Positions 38,258 through 49,231 of a stretch of DNA of 64,000 nt are shown piece after piece. The DNA is from Armillaria gallica. Its lineage: Eukaryota; Basidiomycota; Agaricomycetes; Agaricales; Physalacriaceae. The position numbers and the translations under genes are program-made. Below the pieces are notes generated by a model, which searched no databases, was not told the origin of the DNA, and saw only the letters and a program-made list of their open reading frames with translations. Each line of letters opens with the position of its first letter. The stretch's first letter is position 1. The stretch lies in assembly GCA_037576215.1 (NCBI GenBank), contig JBANDB010000010.1, positions 868,001 through 932,000 on the forward strand. The letters run 5' to 3'.

Positions 38258-39763
38258 ATGGCTGAAAAACGAGGAATGAAGCGCAAAAGAAACGAAGCGC
38301 CAAAGGAGGTGTGTTCTGCAGTATACACCTTTTCAAATGTTTTAATACTCAGCACAGAAGGATCTAGGTGTAAAGATTGGCGGAAAATTAGTGCGAATAT
38401 CTGTTTTCCTTCTGTGCACACTCAGTACATATGTTAAGTACCTCTAGCATCACGATTTAAAGGAAGCCAAAAAAGCAGCGAAGAAGGCCAAGACTTTTGA
38501 GACCCAAAAGCTTGTAAAGAAACTCAAGACGTTACGGTTCGTTTCCAGTTTTCACCACCGGTACCCGTTCTCATTCTTCTAAATCCTTCAGAATCAAAAA
38601 TGAAGATCATTCACAAATAACGGAATGCGAGTCCGAGTTGGATGAGCTCAAGGTCATTCTCATTCTCAGCGCGTCTAATGCCGGTGCTTATTATTCGTTA
38701 TCAAGCAGGGCCTGAACCACGAAGCCGTAGCAAGGACTGCGCTACGGTCGAAACTACTCAAAGACAGGATACTCTCCGGAAATGAGCACGTACAGGCTGC
38801 GGTGTCAGACCAGCTCCAGTCTAATCTTCTGGGCGGGAGCACCAAAGTCCAGAGCCGCATCCTCAGTTCCAAGGTTCTCGCCGTTGAAATTGCCAACATC
38901 ATCGAGGGTCTTCGAGCGGTTATCCTTCCGGCTGCTGATGAGGGTGCCGAGCCCCCGAGGAAAATGACAAAGGTCGAGGTGGAGGATGGTGAGGAGGAGG
39001 ATGAAGAGGAGGATGAAGCTGGCGACGAGATGGGTTGGGAATCGGGAACTGTGGGCGATGATGAGAAGGAGAATGACGACGGATGGGAGTCTGGCTCTCT
39101 CGATGAGGATGATGAAGGAGACGATGATACTCCTACAAATCCGAGTGCCAAACCCTCCGCTACCAAAGCCCAAAACAAAGCCTCTACAGGCGCATCGACG
39201 TTTCTTCCATCGTTATCGGTCGGATTTATCAAAGGAAACGAGGATTCGGACTGGAGCGAGAGTGATGCGAAAGCGGGAGATATCGAGCAGAAGAAGAATC
39301 GGAGAGGCCAACGGGCCAGGCGGGCGTAAGTTTTTCTCTCTCTTAATTTTTTCTGTTATCTAACTGTGGTTTCTATAGAATTTGGGAGAAGAAGTATGGG
39401 AAAAATGCTAATCACAAGAAACAGGAGGCTGCGACTGAGGCTGCTACCGGTCGCAAACGATGGAATACTTCCGAGGGGGGCCCTTCAAACCGTCGTTATG
39501 ATAGCCGCACGTCGCGCGGGAGTGCCAAGATTGATGGTGATGGCAAGTTCAACGTGCGCGATAAGGGCTCAGAGGGGCAGCACCGCCAACGACCAGATAC
39601 TGGTTGGGGGCAACGGAAGGCCTTGTCCCGTGAGGGCCCTGTCGCGAAACCGGACGATAAGAAGGAGACCCTTCATCCGTCTTGGGAAGCCAAGCGAAGA
39701 CTGCAGGCGAAACAGCAAGTTATGAACACCGATGTTCAGAGCAGAAAGATTAAATTTTCATGA
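38258..39763 (+). CDS. BUD22: Bud22-family ribosome biogenesis protein
   Basis: Nucleolar factor for 18S rRNA maturation and 40S assembly (yeast Bud22, animal SRFBP1). Read exons: 38258-38308 (MAEKRGMKRKRNEAPKE), 38358-38390 (KDLGVKIGGKL), 38463-38536 (EAKKAAKKAKTFETQKLVKK), 38592 to about 38652, 38709 to about 39327, and about 39379-39763. The N-terminal basic coiled region containing KKAKTFETQKLVKKLKTLR is the family's conserved motif. A central acidic stretch (DGEEEDEEEDEAGDEMGWES) follows. The C terminus carries LHPSWEAKRRLQAKQQ and ends SRKIKFS, the diagnostic Bud22 tail. Fits the family length. A decayed piece of the fifth exon lies 2.1 kb upstream. Confidence 0.88.
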
Positions 39764-39902
39764 TATAACTACATGTATCATTGTATGTATCTCTTGGAGA
39801 ATAGCAGTGTGCAAGTCTATGGCAATTGGGCGTGTGTACAAAAGGCAAGGCCTAGGATGGCGAATGATTTACGATCCAACAAGGCGTCATAACATCGTGA
39901 AT

Positions 39903-40592
39903 TCAGAATGTGGTAGTCCGGGAACATACATGTCTTTTCCTGCCTTGCAACCTACAGTCCCTGGAACACCACATTTCGCCACACTTCCCACAGCGTGGAT
40001 AGTCAGATCCTGGCTTCCCGCAGGTAGCGCAGCGGACTTTGTTGGTGCAGAGTTTTGACTTCCTCTCCAGCGAAGCAAGGATGGGGTTCAGTTCCGAGTG
40101 AAGCCTAACATGTGCGTGTGGGTCCGAGGTAGTTTCCAACGGTGTATGAATGGTAGAAGCGCTATCCTGCGAGGAACTGTCTGAAATATAGGATGATGTG
40201 CGACTAATAGATGGAATGGAAGGCGATGTGGGGGACGATGGTTCGCTCCATGTGTCCCGCCACGCGAGAGGCGGTCGAACACGGCGACGAAGGAAGCCGG
40301 TCGTCTTGGATGAGGCGGCGAACTGGTGGAGAGACGACGAGGCAGATGGTGTAGGCGCGAAGGCGCCATGGGTTCCTGTTCGCACTGTAGCGGCGACCGT
40401 CGGCTCAACTTTTGGCTGCACGGCGACTTTTGAGGCACAAGATAAGGTAGAAATTGTGCGTTTACGAGAGGACTGAGCGAGCCGGTGAGGAGGTATACTT
40501 GGTAGTAGCGATAAAGCACTCACCTGGCGATCTCCAAGATTCATGTGCAAAAGCGTTTCTATAGCTATTTGGGGCGTTGGCTGGGATGGCAT
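39903..40592 (-). CDS. MYND-like zinc-finger protein
   Basis: Two exons around a 51-nt intron give 212 residues from MPSQPTPQIAIETLLHMNLG. The N-terminal and middle parts are Ser/Thr/Pro-rich and look disordered (SPSIPSISRTSSYISDSSSQ). The C-terminal 45 residues hold Cys/His pairs in the order CATC, CGKC, CSRDC, HVC, i.e. C-x2-C, C-x2-C, C-x3-C, H-x-C, matching a MYND-type (or related HIT-like) two-zinc finger, a protein-interaction module. The intron has no stop in frame and is a multiple of three, so retention would insert 17 residues. No other domain is seen. Its role is unknown. Confidence 0.7.
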   Translation of the reverse strand: MPSQPTPQIAIETLLHMNLGDRQVSALSLLPSIPPHRLAQSSRKRTISTLSCASKVAVQPKVEPTVAATVRTGTHGAFAPTPSASSSLHQFAASSKTTGFLRRRVRPPLAWRDTWSEPSSPTSPSIPSISRTSSYISDSSSQDSASTIHTPLETTSDPHAHVRLHSELNPILASLERKSKLCTNKVRCATCGKPGSDYPRCGKCGEMWCSRDCRLQGRKRHVCSRTTTF

Positions 40593-41826
40593 TAAGACGC
40601 TGCGAGGAACACTTATCCTCTCTTTTCCGAACCTTTTATATAGCACCGTCAGCGACACCAGGTACCTCATGGGGCTCCGCTTACGTAGAATGGGAACGTT
40701 GCAGTATCCTCGTAATAGCTGTCCGGACAACGAGATTGTTAACTCTATATGAAGGGAAGGTATCGCAGAATGATGATACCGAGACGCAAACCAAGACAGG
40801 AAGCAAAATTCAAATTCTGCAAATTTCACATCCAAATTTAGCAGACATCCTGCCGTAACGGACCAATTCTTCCCACGTGATGATTTCATCTGTTACTCCC
40901 AATACACCTTCGCATGGTGATATCTGGTTCTATCTTGTATATCTTCCTGCGACATCGATGCGTTGCCTGCCTACTCGATACTTTCCGTCTCCAAATGTTA
41001 TGTCAATGTAAGCAAATAGGCAGTTTTATCGTCACCGACCTCGGAGTCGTTTGTAGTCGTGTGCCAATCGTGTGCGGACGACCGGAACTTCTCGTCACGG
41101 GTGCAAGCTCGCCGTCACAGAATTCTCAGCCTCGCCGTCCACTGCTTACTATCAGCGGTATTGTATTCAGGAAGCGGTGAGGCCAGCTTCTCTGTTTATT
41201 TTGGCCATTTCCTGTACTAACAATCACTGGTTGCCCTGTTCCTAACAGATCACGTCAATCTAGTACGTACGCAGTATCTTAGTCTGTGGACCTGCCGGAG
41301 GCCTTTGTACGCGTAGTAAACGCGGGCTCAATCGCATACATATAAGCCCACCCAAAGATCTCTGATCCGTCCTTGGTGGAGCTGAAGATGGTTTAGAGCT
41401 GCTTTGCTCTGCTCAAATTATGGGCGTAGGCGTTATTCTCCACCCCGGCCCGGATCGTGCTTCGATGTTCGGTGTTTTTATTGCTAGGTCTTCTGCGTCC
41501 GGCTGATTGTGCAACATGACTCTGGTACCTGATAGAAGTCTCTTCTTCCGCACCGTATACATATTATCTCCATAAACGCGCGGCGTTGTACAGAGATATG
41601 TTGAAAGAGACCTCGTGTTTGAACCTACTTTACTAGGCCATGGTTATTCTAGGTCCTCTGACAGCTCTTTGACGCTAATGTTTCCCCGCACTTTGTCACG
41701 GAGGCCATGATTAGACCGTCTTCAATTCGGGCATCTGGGTGACCCAAACGCCGATACACGCTAGCGAACAGATATATATCGCAGTTTTTCTCTAGGACAT
41801 GACGGACCTCTTCTCTTTTCTGCGGT
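40593..41826. other. Intergenic region
   Basis: About 1.2 kb between divergent genes, presumably holding the promoter of the zinc-finger gene on the left and the sugar transporter on the right. Short frames only, without motifs. No repeats or RNA genes recognised. A large promoter is plausible for a carbon-regulated transporter, but no specific site was identified. Confidence 0.45.
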
Positions 41827-44445
41827 ATGGCTGACGATGTTAAGCGCTCTGCCTCCATCGAGGAACTCGAAGAACCCGAGCACCATGAACAAAGACTTGG
41901 AGAACAGGTGTTGGATAGGCAAGCTGCTTTGAATGCCGCTATAGAAGCGGACCCTGGGCCGAAGCATTTCAGCCTAGCAGCAATCCAAGTGAGTCGCCCC
42001 ATTGAGTTATGACTAGGTCAAGGTACGCTTACTCTGGGACAGCTCTATCTCATCGCATTGGTGGTATGTTTCTGCTCGGGGGACAATGGCTTCGATGGGA
42101 CCGTAAGTGGATAAATGCCGTACAATGACCGAGTCTTTGCTGATCCCGGATCCTAGGTCATGGGTGGTATCAATACTATGTCCCAGTTCCAGGCGTTTTT
42201 CGGGATGAAAGATGATGCAGCGAAGACCTCTATTGTTTTCGGTATCTACACTATGTGTGTGAACGACCTTGGCGCTACTTAGTCGTCCCTTACCGACTTC
42301 TATGCCATATGCAGTGGTTCAATCACGTAGGTCTCAAGTACTGGCTGTTGCCTAAAAGAGTTCATGAGTACTTTATAGCGGCACTATCCCTGCAGGTGAG
42401 ACTCGGATTCGACTCGGTGGAAGGACCCTCGATTGACCGATGCTACTTATAGCGTATCTCCCCGATAAATATGGCCGTCGGTTTCCTATGTGGATCGGAA
42501 ATGCAATTCTGATGTGCGACCATCGTGATGTTTAGCTTGGCGTCTTCTGACTCTAGACAGCCTGGGCGCGTGCATGACGGCCAACGCGAAGAACATGAAC
42601 ATGTTTTTGGTCGGTCGGTGGCTGACGGGTAAGTTGTCATCGCAATTCTGGATGTCACTGCTATGATCATGCGCAGGTACTGGATGTGCTTGCGCTGGCG
42701 CAGCGGCCAAGTCGTACCTCGCTGAAATCAGCCCAGCGAAGCACAGGGGCGCATACATCGGATTCCTGAATTCTTTGTGAGCTGATCGTGTTTTGAGGAC
42801 GCCACAGAGTTCATTTACTCATTTGCAGCTATTATATTGGCCAGATGGCAGCATCTGGGATGATGGTCTCCACGGGCAATTACGCATCTGACTATTCATG
42901 GCGTTTACCTTTGTATATTCAGGTAATATCCTTCTATGAGGCATCTCGGTGGTGGAATGACCATACTGTATAGGTTGTACCGGCTGCCTTGAATTTCTTC
43001 TTCATCTACTTTTGTCCTGAATCGTGCGTGGGATCTGCGTTTCATGTATTTTCATGTCTTGACTGTCCTCTCGTAGACCGCGTTGGCTTCACAGCGTAGG
43101 AAGAGGACATGAAGCCCGGCATATCCTGGCCAAATACCATTCTGCCACAGGAGATCATAAATCGCCGTTGATTGACCTGGAGATGAGGGAAATTGAAGAG
43201 AAGATTGAAATTGATGGACAGGACAGTGAGTGGTCCACACCTATGTCTCCTCGTGCTTATCGATGTCTACAGAACGCTGGTGGGACTTCAGGCCTCTGTT
43301 CGCAACCCGGGCAGACAGGTATCGGGCGTACATGGTCATTCTCATCGGTATGCCACGGTCTTAAAAGAACTGCTTTTATTCTTTGCTTACTTAGTGAATG
43401 GCAGGCACTTTTGGCCAACTTTCCGGCAATGGCATGATAACGTATTTCCTTCCTGTACTTCTTGAAAATGCCGGCATCGAGTCTCAAAGCAAGAGGCTGA
43501 CCCTCAACTTCGTCAATAGCGTGACTTCTTAGTATGTGTCTCACGGGACTCGAGAGAATCATTCCGCCTAATTATTGCGCCTTTAGCATTGGTGGTAAGT
43601 CTTGTCACATGGTACCATTGCGAGATGTTTAAATGTTCTATCATCGAAAACAGCTCTGGGGGTGAGTACTTGAGTCTTGAGATGCCTTCGTGTCGATGGA
43701 TTGACCACAAAACGTCATTCATAGGGAGCTTTCACAGTTGATCATTTTGGTCGTCGCCGGGTTCTTCTAGCCGGAACTATTGCTATTACTGTCATTCTGG
43801 CAATAGTGACTGGCTTGCTTAGCAAGGACGACGGAAACAGTGGTCGTGCTAACGCTGGTATAGCTTTCGTCTACCTCTTCATGGTGGTGTTCTCTTATGG
43901 GTGGACGTCAATGTGAGTGAGATACTTGCAGAAGTCGGAGCAACGAAGTGACGTTTGTGTCAGGCAAGCATTGTACCCCGCCGAGGTCCTAGGGTACCAA
44001 GCCCGAGCAAAAGGTCTTGCGTTCTTGAACATATGTACGCAGGGTTCGACGCTCATCAACACCTTTGGGTAATCCTCTTTTTATGATATTGTTGTAATGG
44101 TACTAATAATATCACCTTCTAGATTACCTGTTGCGCTCGAAAAGATAAGATGGAAGAGTAAGGAACTTCCGTTATCCATCGCTTGCAAAATCTCTAACTG
44201 TAGGTGTTCAGCGTATCTGATTTTCACAATATGGGATTCCTTTGAATGCGTTGTGATCTATTTCTTTGTCGTTGAAACCAAAGGTCTTACGCTGGAGGAG
44301 ATTTCGGAAGTGTTTGAACAGTAAGGCATCCTTCTGAAGGTGTAAGGCAGCTGATCTACTATATGCGCACAGACCCAACCCAAGAAAATATAGCGAGCGG
44401 GTAGCCGAGATGAACAAGCGAAGATCGGGCACTACCGTTGTATAA
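41827..44445 (+). CDS. MFS sugar transporter, Lac12-like sugar porter
   Basis: Twelve-helix sugar/proton symporter of the major facilitator superfamily. Start [20 protein letters not shown]. Landmarks in order are [17 protein letters not shown] in helix 1, [16 protein letters not shown] (loop 2-3 motif), [20 protein letters not shown] followed by [34 protein letters not shown] (PESPR), [19 protein letters not shown] in helix 7, [10 protein letters not shown] (loop 8-9), [17 protein letters not shown] and [18 protein letters not shown] (PETKG-like end). Helix 7 and the ENAGI segment resemble fungal lactose/cellobiose-type permeases more than hexose transporters, so substrate is inferred as a disaccharide or related sugar. 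Many short introns occur. Two microexons at 42315-42326 and 42379-42395 are needed to restore [19 protein letters not shown]. Confidence 0.88.
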
Positions 44446-44974
44446 GTTATTCAGTAAATGTCTCGAATTTTCATGACGGTATTCCTGTCTTGTATGATGC
44501 GTCTAACCGACGGACCCGGGTTCCGCATTGGTCCATGGGGAACGCCACCCCAAATTCAAAACGCAGCTCGCTGTTTGTTCATTTTCAGTACTGGGTGGCA
44601 ATTCAGAGATACATGTCCTTGGAATGCCATTTTATATAGATTTTTCTCGACTAGGAATTTGAATGTTCTGGACGAGAGGTTGACCACAAGGAGGCTAGTT
44701 TACGAGGGAATATGTATATCAAATTTAGGTCACAATTTCCCCATACATCGCAGTTTGTCACTGAATTTTTGCAAAATCCCCTATTGGTGAGCAACAGCAT
44801 CTCTTGAACTCGACCATCCACACGACCTCCAGCCCTCCACGTCCTTTTCCTTCTTTTGTCTCCTTGTATACCGCGCTAGAGCTATCCCGACTTATCTCTG
44901 CAATCCCGAAGAAAGTAATCGAATCCACACGGTCTTACCGCCGTTAATTTTCATATCAGGAGACTCCCTCAACC
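44446..44974. other. Intergenic spacer
   Basis: About 530 bp between two plus-strand genes; 3' flank of the transporter and promoter of the phosphatase. Pyrimidine-rich sequence at about 44810-44870 fits a promoter. No gene seen. Confidence 0.45.
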
Positions 44975-47068
44975 ATGGTTCATATTCTCTCTGTTTTCTT
45001 CGGCAAAAATTATGCTGATATTGGACCCTTTGCATTGTAGGGTCAAACGCTATCTTCCCCAGGTTCGTCGACGTCCGAAAGGCTCCCGTGGACCGTTCTT
45101 TGAGATAACAGCCATTTTCAGCTACGACAAAAACGTCGGAAACGGGCCAGAATGGTCGGTTTGCGTATGCTGTGACGGAGATGCAAGGATGGAGAATAAG
45201 TCAGTCTGTTCTTCCGATAGTGGCGCCCGTTGGCCATCGAGTTCTGCCTGTGAATCTTCTGACCTTCATGTGAACAGCGATGGAGGATGCTCATGCGATT
45301 GTGCTGGATCTTGAGGAGAATACTGGACCGAATACTTTCTTTGCTGTATATGATGGGCATGGCGGTGTGTTATCAGCTCTCATCATCATCTCCTCAGCTG
45401 TCTCAATTGCACAATAACTCCAGGGGGCACTGTTGCCCGATTCGCAGGCCTGAATGTTCACAAACGACTGTTGAATGAAGAGTCATACAAAGCAAAGAAC
45501 TACGAAGAATCTTTGAAGAGAGCATTTTTGGGCACTGATGAAGATATGCTGGGTAGTGCGTACGCCATGTGTTTGCCGCAGTTCTCTTACTCATCGCAAT
45601 TTGCAAAGACCCCGCGCATTCTAGAGACCCATCAGGGTGTACCGCCGTCGCCGCGCTGGTCACCGACGATAAAATTTACGTCGTACGTCATCTACTTCGC
45701 CGTTCTCTCACGATTTTCTGACTTATTCATTCAGGCTAATGCCGGTGACTCACGCTCGGTGCTGAGTATCAAGGGAGAAGTAAAACCTCTAAGCTTCGAC
45801 CACAAGCCAACAAATGAAGGTAATAATAACAATATCTTTTCTTGCAGCTAATTAATAATCCTCTTCACGTAGTCGAGAGGACCCGGATTGCCGGCGCCGG
45901 TGGTTATATTGAGTATGGGCGTGTCAATGGTGTGCCTCTTGTTTCTCCATTTTTGACTGTCATCGTGATGTTTGAATTGATCAGGAAACCTCGCGCTGTC
46001 CAGGGCACTGGGCGATTTTGAGTTCAAAAAGAATTACAGTCTTTCACCCGAGAAACAAATAATAACGGCCGATCCTGACGTTACTTGTCACGAAATAACC
46101 GACGAAGATGAATTCTTAGTGCTAGCTTGCGATGGTGAGTATTTTCGGTTTCTCGTAGTCTTACTGATTAAAGTCAAATAGGAATATGGGACTGTTTGAC
46201 ATCACAACAGGTCGTCAACTTTATACGCTATCAGGTGTCGGAAGGCAAGGAACTGTCAGAAATCGGCGAGATGATGTGTGATCATTGTCTTGCACCGGAC
46301 ACGTCGTCTGGCGCCGGCATTGGCTGTGATAACATGACTGTTCTCATTGTCGCCATTCTCCACGGACGGACAAAAGAAGAGTGGTACTCATGGATAACAG
46401 ATCGTGTCAAGAAGAACTACGGTTACGCGACGCCTAACACACTGCCGCAACTGTATGCCCAAAGCCGGTTAATGTCGTTTCGGGCAAGACGGGAAGCCCA
46501 GGAGGCAAGGGAACGGGCGAGACAGGAGATGGATGACCCGCATACCAACGGCTACCTCACATCTTCAGCTTTTGGGACCTTCGCGCGTGTTTTGGGCAGC
46601 AATGGTGGAATATCCTATCACCCGGGGGCGGGCATCATCACCGAAGGGGGGTTAATGTTTGGGACCGATGACAGCGATGAGGAAGAGGATGACGACGACG
46701 AGAATTCAGCCACAGGCGCTGTTTCATACTTTGAACCAACGAAAAACCTCAAAGCTCAGTTGGCTGAGTTTGAGAGGGACATACAGGAGGAGGATGGCTT
46801 GGATGATGACATAGGTGCTCCTATCACGGACCATTTCGAAACATCCGATGATATGGACGGCATGGAAGATCCAACGCTAATAAGCCATTCCGACGGCTCC
46901 AGTTCATCGCCTTCAAAGCAGGAAACGCCTCCGCCGCCAAATTTGCGGCTGAATGGTGACGTCCATCGTGTCGAGCAACTGAAGTCGACACCTGGAGGAG
47001 ATGAACCCAGTCCGGCTGTAAAGGCCGAGGGTTTGATGGACACGAGCGAAGATCCCTTTAAAGTATAG
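44975..47068 (+). CDS. PTC2: PP2C-type protein serine/threonine phosphatase
   Basis: Metal-dependent PP2C phosphatase of the fungal Ptc2/Ptc3 group, which dampens stress MAP-kinase and checkpoint signalling. The first coding exon is only the ATG (44975-44977); after a 63-nt intron translation resumes at 45041 with GQTLSSP, giving MGQTLSSP, the family's normal N terminus and a possible myristoylation site. Motifs follow in order: [13 protein letters not shown] and [23 protein letters not shown] (metal-binding DGHGG), [68 protein letters not shown] and [13 protein letters not shown]. The C-terminal 250 residues are an acidic, probably disordered tail ([15 protein letters not shown]) ending [10 protein letters not shown]. 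All catalytic aspartates are present. Confidence 0.93.
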
Positions 47069-47106
47069 CGATGGGTACCTAATGGCTGGATGTATCTGTT
47101 AGTTTT

Positions 47107-47121
47107 CTCTCTCTCTCTCTT
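47107..47121. repeat. CT dinucleotide microsatellite
   Basis: Short run of about seven CT repeats in the 3' flank of the phosphatase gene. Confidence 0.7.
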
Positions 47122-47328
47122 CTTTCTGTGTCGTCTGGGTTGCTCTACCTCATATATCTATTGGCTCTGTACCACCGTCTTCCGATATCCTGATGTAGCA
47201 CTGCGCATTCACTAATAGCATCGACAGTTTCTACATTTGCGATCACTACTTAGTATCATACAACATCGACATGATCCTCGCGCCAGTATTTACTTACATT
47301 ACCCAAATCTCAATTCCTTTTTGTGCTT

Positions 47329-49231
47329 TCATATGTCTTTTATAGTGACCAATTCGTTTTCTGCGAGGCATATAATCATCTGCCCTCCTTCTTGCGTCTC
47401 GATGGTTCCTACTCCCAAAAGAGACCCACCTATGCCGTCGTTGACTTTCAGAATGGCTTGTTTAGCCCATTGTTCCGTTGGGGGCACTGCGCGGTAGATG
47501 TATACGTTTGCACCCCTGTTTTGTGCACCGCTTTCGAAGGCCAGTACGGCGGCGTTGGTATGATAGATAAATCTAGTGTCGCGCTTCGACGCGAGAACAA
47601 AAGCGAGCGCTGAATAAGTGGACGTATGGATCCATTCAGATGTATCTTCAGATCCAAGGGTAAAAACCGGTCCGTCGACACTTTCTTTGGTGATTAGCGA
47701 GACATTCGGAGTGGCGCTGCCAGGGAAAGGTGTGGACAGAAGTCGAATCGGAATCTCGTGGGACTTTGAAGCCCAGGAAGGGCTGTCTCCATTGGTTGTG
47801 ACCCAGGTCAAATACGCCTGTCGGCCCACAGAGCCATCTACTTCCTCATCAATCTCACCCTCAGCAAAACTGGGTACTCCTCTTCCTAATCCCAGCCCGC
47901 TCAGATCCTCTCCGTCCCTTAGAGCAGCCGTGTATTTTTCTAGGGCCTCTCGAATTTTATACAGCTCCGAAGGATCAAGGGTCTCAGGAACCTCGACACC
48001 ATGGTTCTGAAAGACCTGCATCCATCTCGTTCCTTCGTGCTGCTTCTCCAAGTGAAGAGTCAGCAGCCCAAAGGAATGCTCTGCCTCCCGGTCCCATGTC
48101 CATAGGCACGAGGATAATTCAATCTCACCCCAGAACGCCTCGTTGTGATAATCCGGGAAAGGAATAGCTTCTAAGGCTTCGCCGTGGATGTGCAGGGTTA
48201 AGGAGTGGGCAGAGAATTCAACATGGATATTGGATTTTGGCGTAGTATACGGAAGGGGGAAGGCGATCGTGAGGGAATCAGACGTCTGGTACCAAGAGTA
48301 AGGAGGGGGTTTCGTGGGGCCATTCTCCGTGCTGTCAAGATTCTCGTTGGCCCGTGGTATTGGGACAATTTCATCTGGCTTCGGCGAATACGACGGAGTT
48401 GGGGATGTTCCAATATTTCGGTACATCGAACCACCAACTACTAAGTGGCATTGTCGGGACGGGACGTAAGTGACATAAGTAGGAACGTCGTCCCCCCGTC
48501 GCTGCCAGGCAACATTCATGGTCTGGACATCAGAGGACACAACATCGAGGGCAACAAGATTCACTGCCCACACGTCAAAGTCAATATGGGCATGTTTCTT
48601 TGGAACTGGAACACCATCGCCATCTGCGTAATTTCGGGATGAGAGAACTGCTACAACAGCGCTCGGAGACGCAAAGTCCACGGAATGGATGCGGAAAGGG
48701 AGGCCAGGGGACGATGGTAGTTGATAGGAGGATATCAAATCGAAAGGCCCTGTCTCTGTAGTCCGTAAGACATACAACGAACCACTGCCATCGGCAAGAA
48801 ATACGACTGAAGATGACAGAAATACCGCCGAGGGGTACTCCTTACGATGTGATTCAACGGAAGAAGATTCGATGGATCGTGGTATCTCAAATACGACACG
48901 AAAATTGGGTTGCCCGGTGCCCTTGTTCTGAATGAAATTCTCAATCTGTGGCTACTATATGAAGAGCGCTCACCGGCGCCAGATATATAGCAATAAGATT
49001 GAACTGCGAGTCAACATACACAGCGTATTTGCCGCAAGTTGCAAGGTGATTGTGAGTTATCCTGCTCTGCATTTCTTTGAAGGTTAGTAGGGATTTGTTG
49101 GACGATGTGACCTGGGTCGCCTTGTGCTCCAGGTTATATCGAGTTACAACATCATCTTGTGAAATCGCATCCAGTTTGTACCCTTCGAATCGAGGGTTGA
49201 TCAAGTCTTTCTGAAGGCGGAATGAAGCCAT
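47329..49231 (-). CDS. NUDCD1: NudC domain-containing protein 1
   Basis: Homologue of NUDCD1 (CML66), an Hsp90 co-chaperone-like protein with a CS/p23 domain placed inside a beta-propeller-like protein. Two exons split by an intron at about 48975-48929; start MASFRLQKDLINPRFEGYKL. The N-terminal blocks include HNHLATCGKYAVYVDSQFN and VVFEIPRSIESSSVESHRKE. The central CS domain reads PPYSWYQTSDSLTIAFPLP, NIHVEFSAHSLTLHIHGEAL and GEIELSSCLWTWDREAEHSF. It ends WMQVFQNHGVEVPETLDPSE. The C-terminal domain resumes with VDGSVGRQAYLTWVTTNGD and SALAFVLASKRD. Length of about 620 residues is close to the animal protein. Its role in fungi is not established; participation in dynein or splicing-factor folding is inferred from the family. 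Confidence 0.9.

Noticed and set aside
38986..39363. Met/Arg-rich plus frame inside Bud22
   Set aside because: Alternate frame of the acidic GAG/GAT repeat region.
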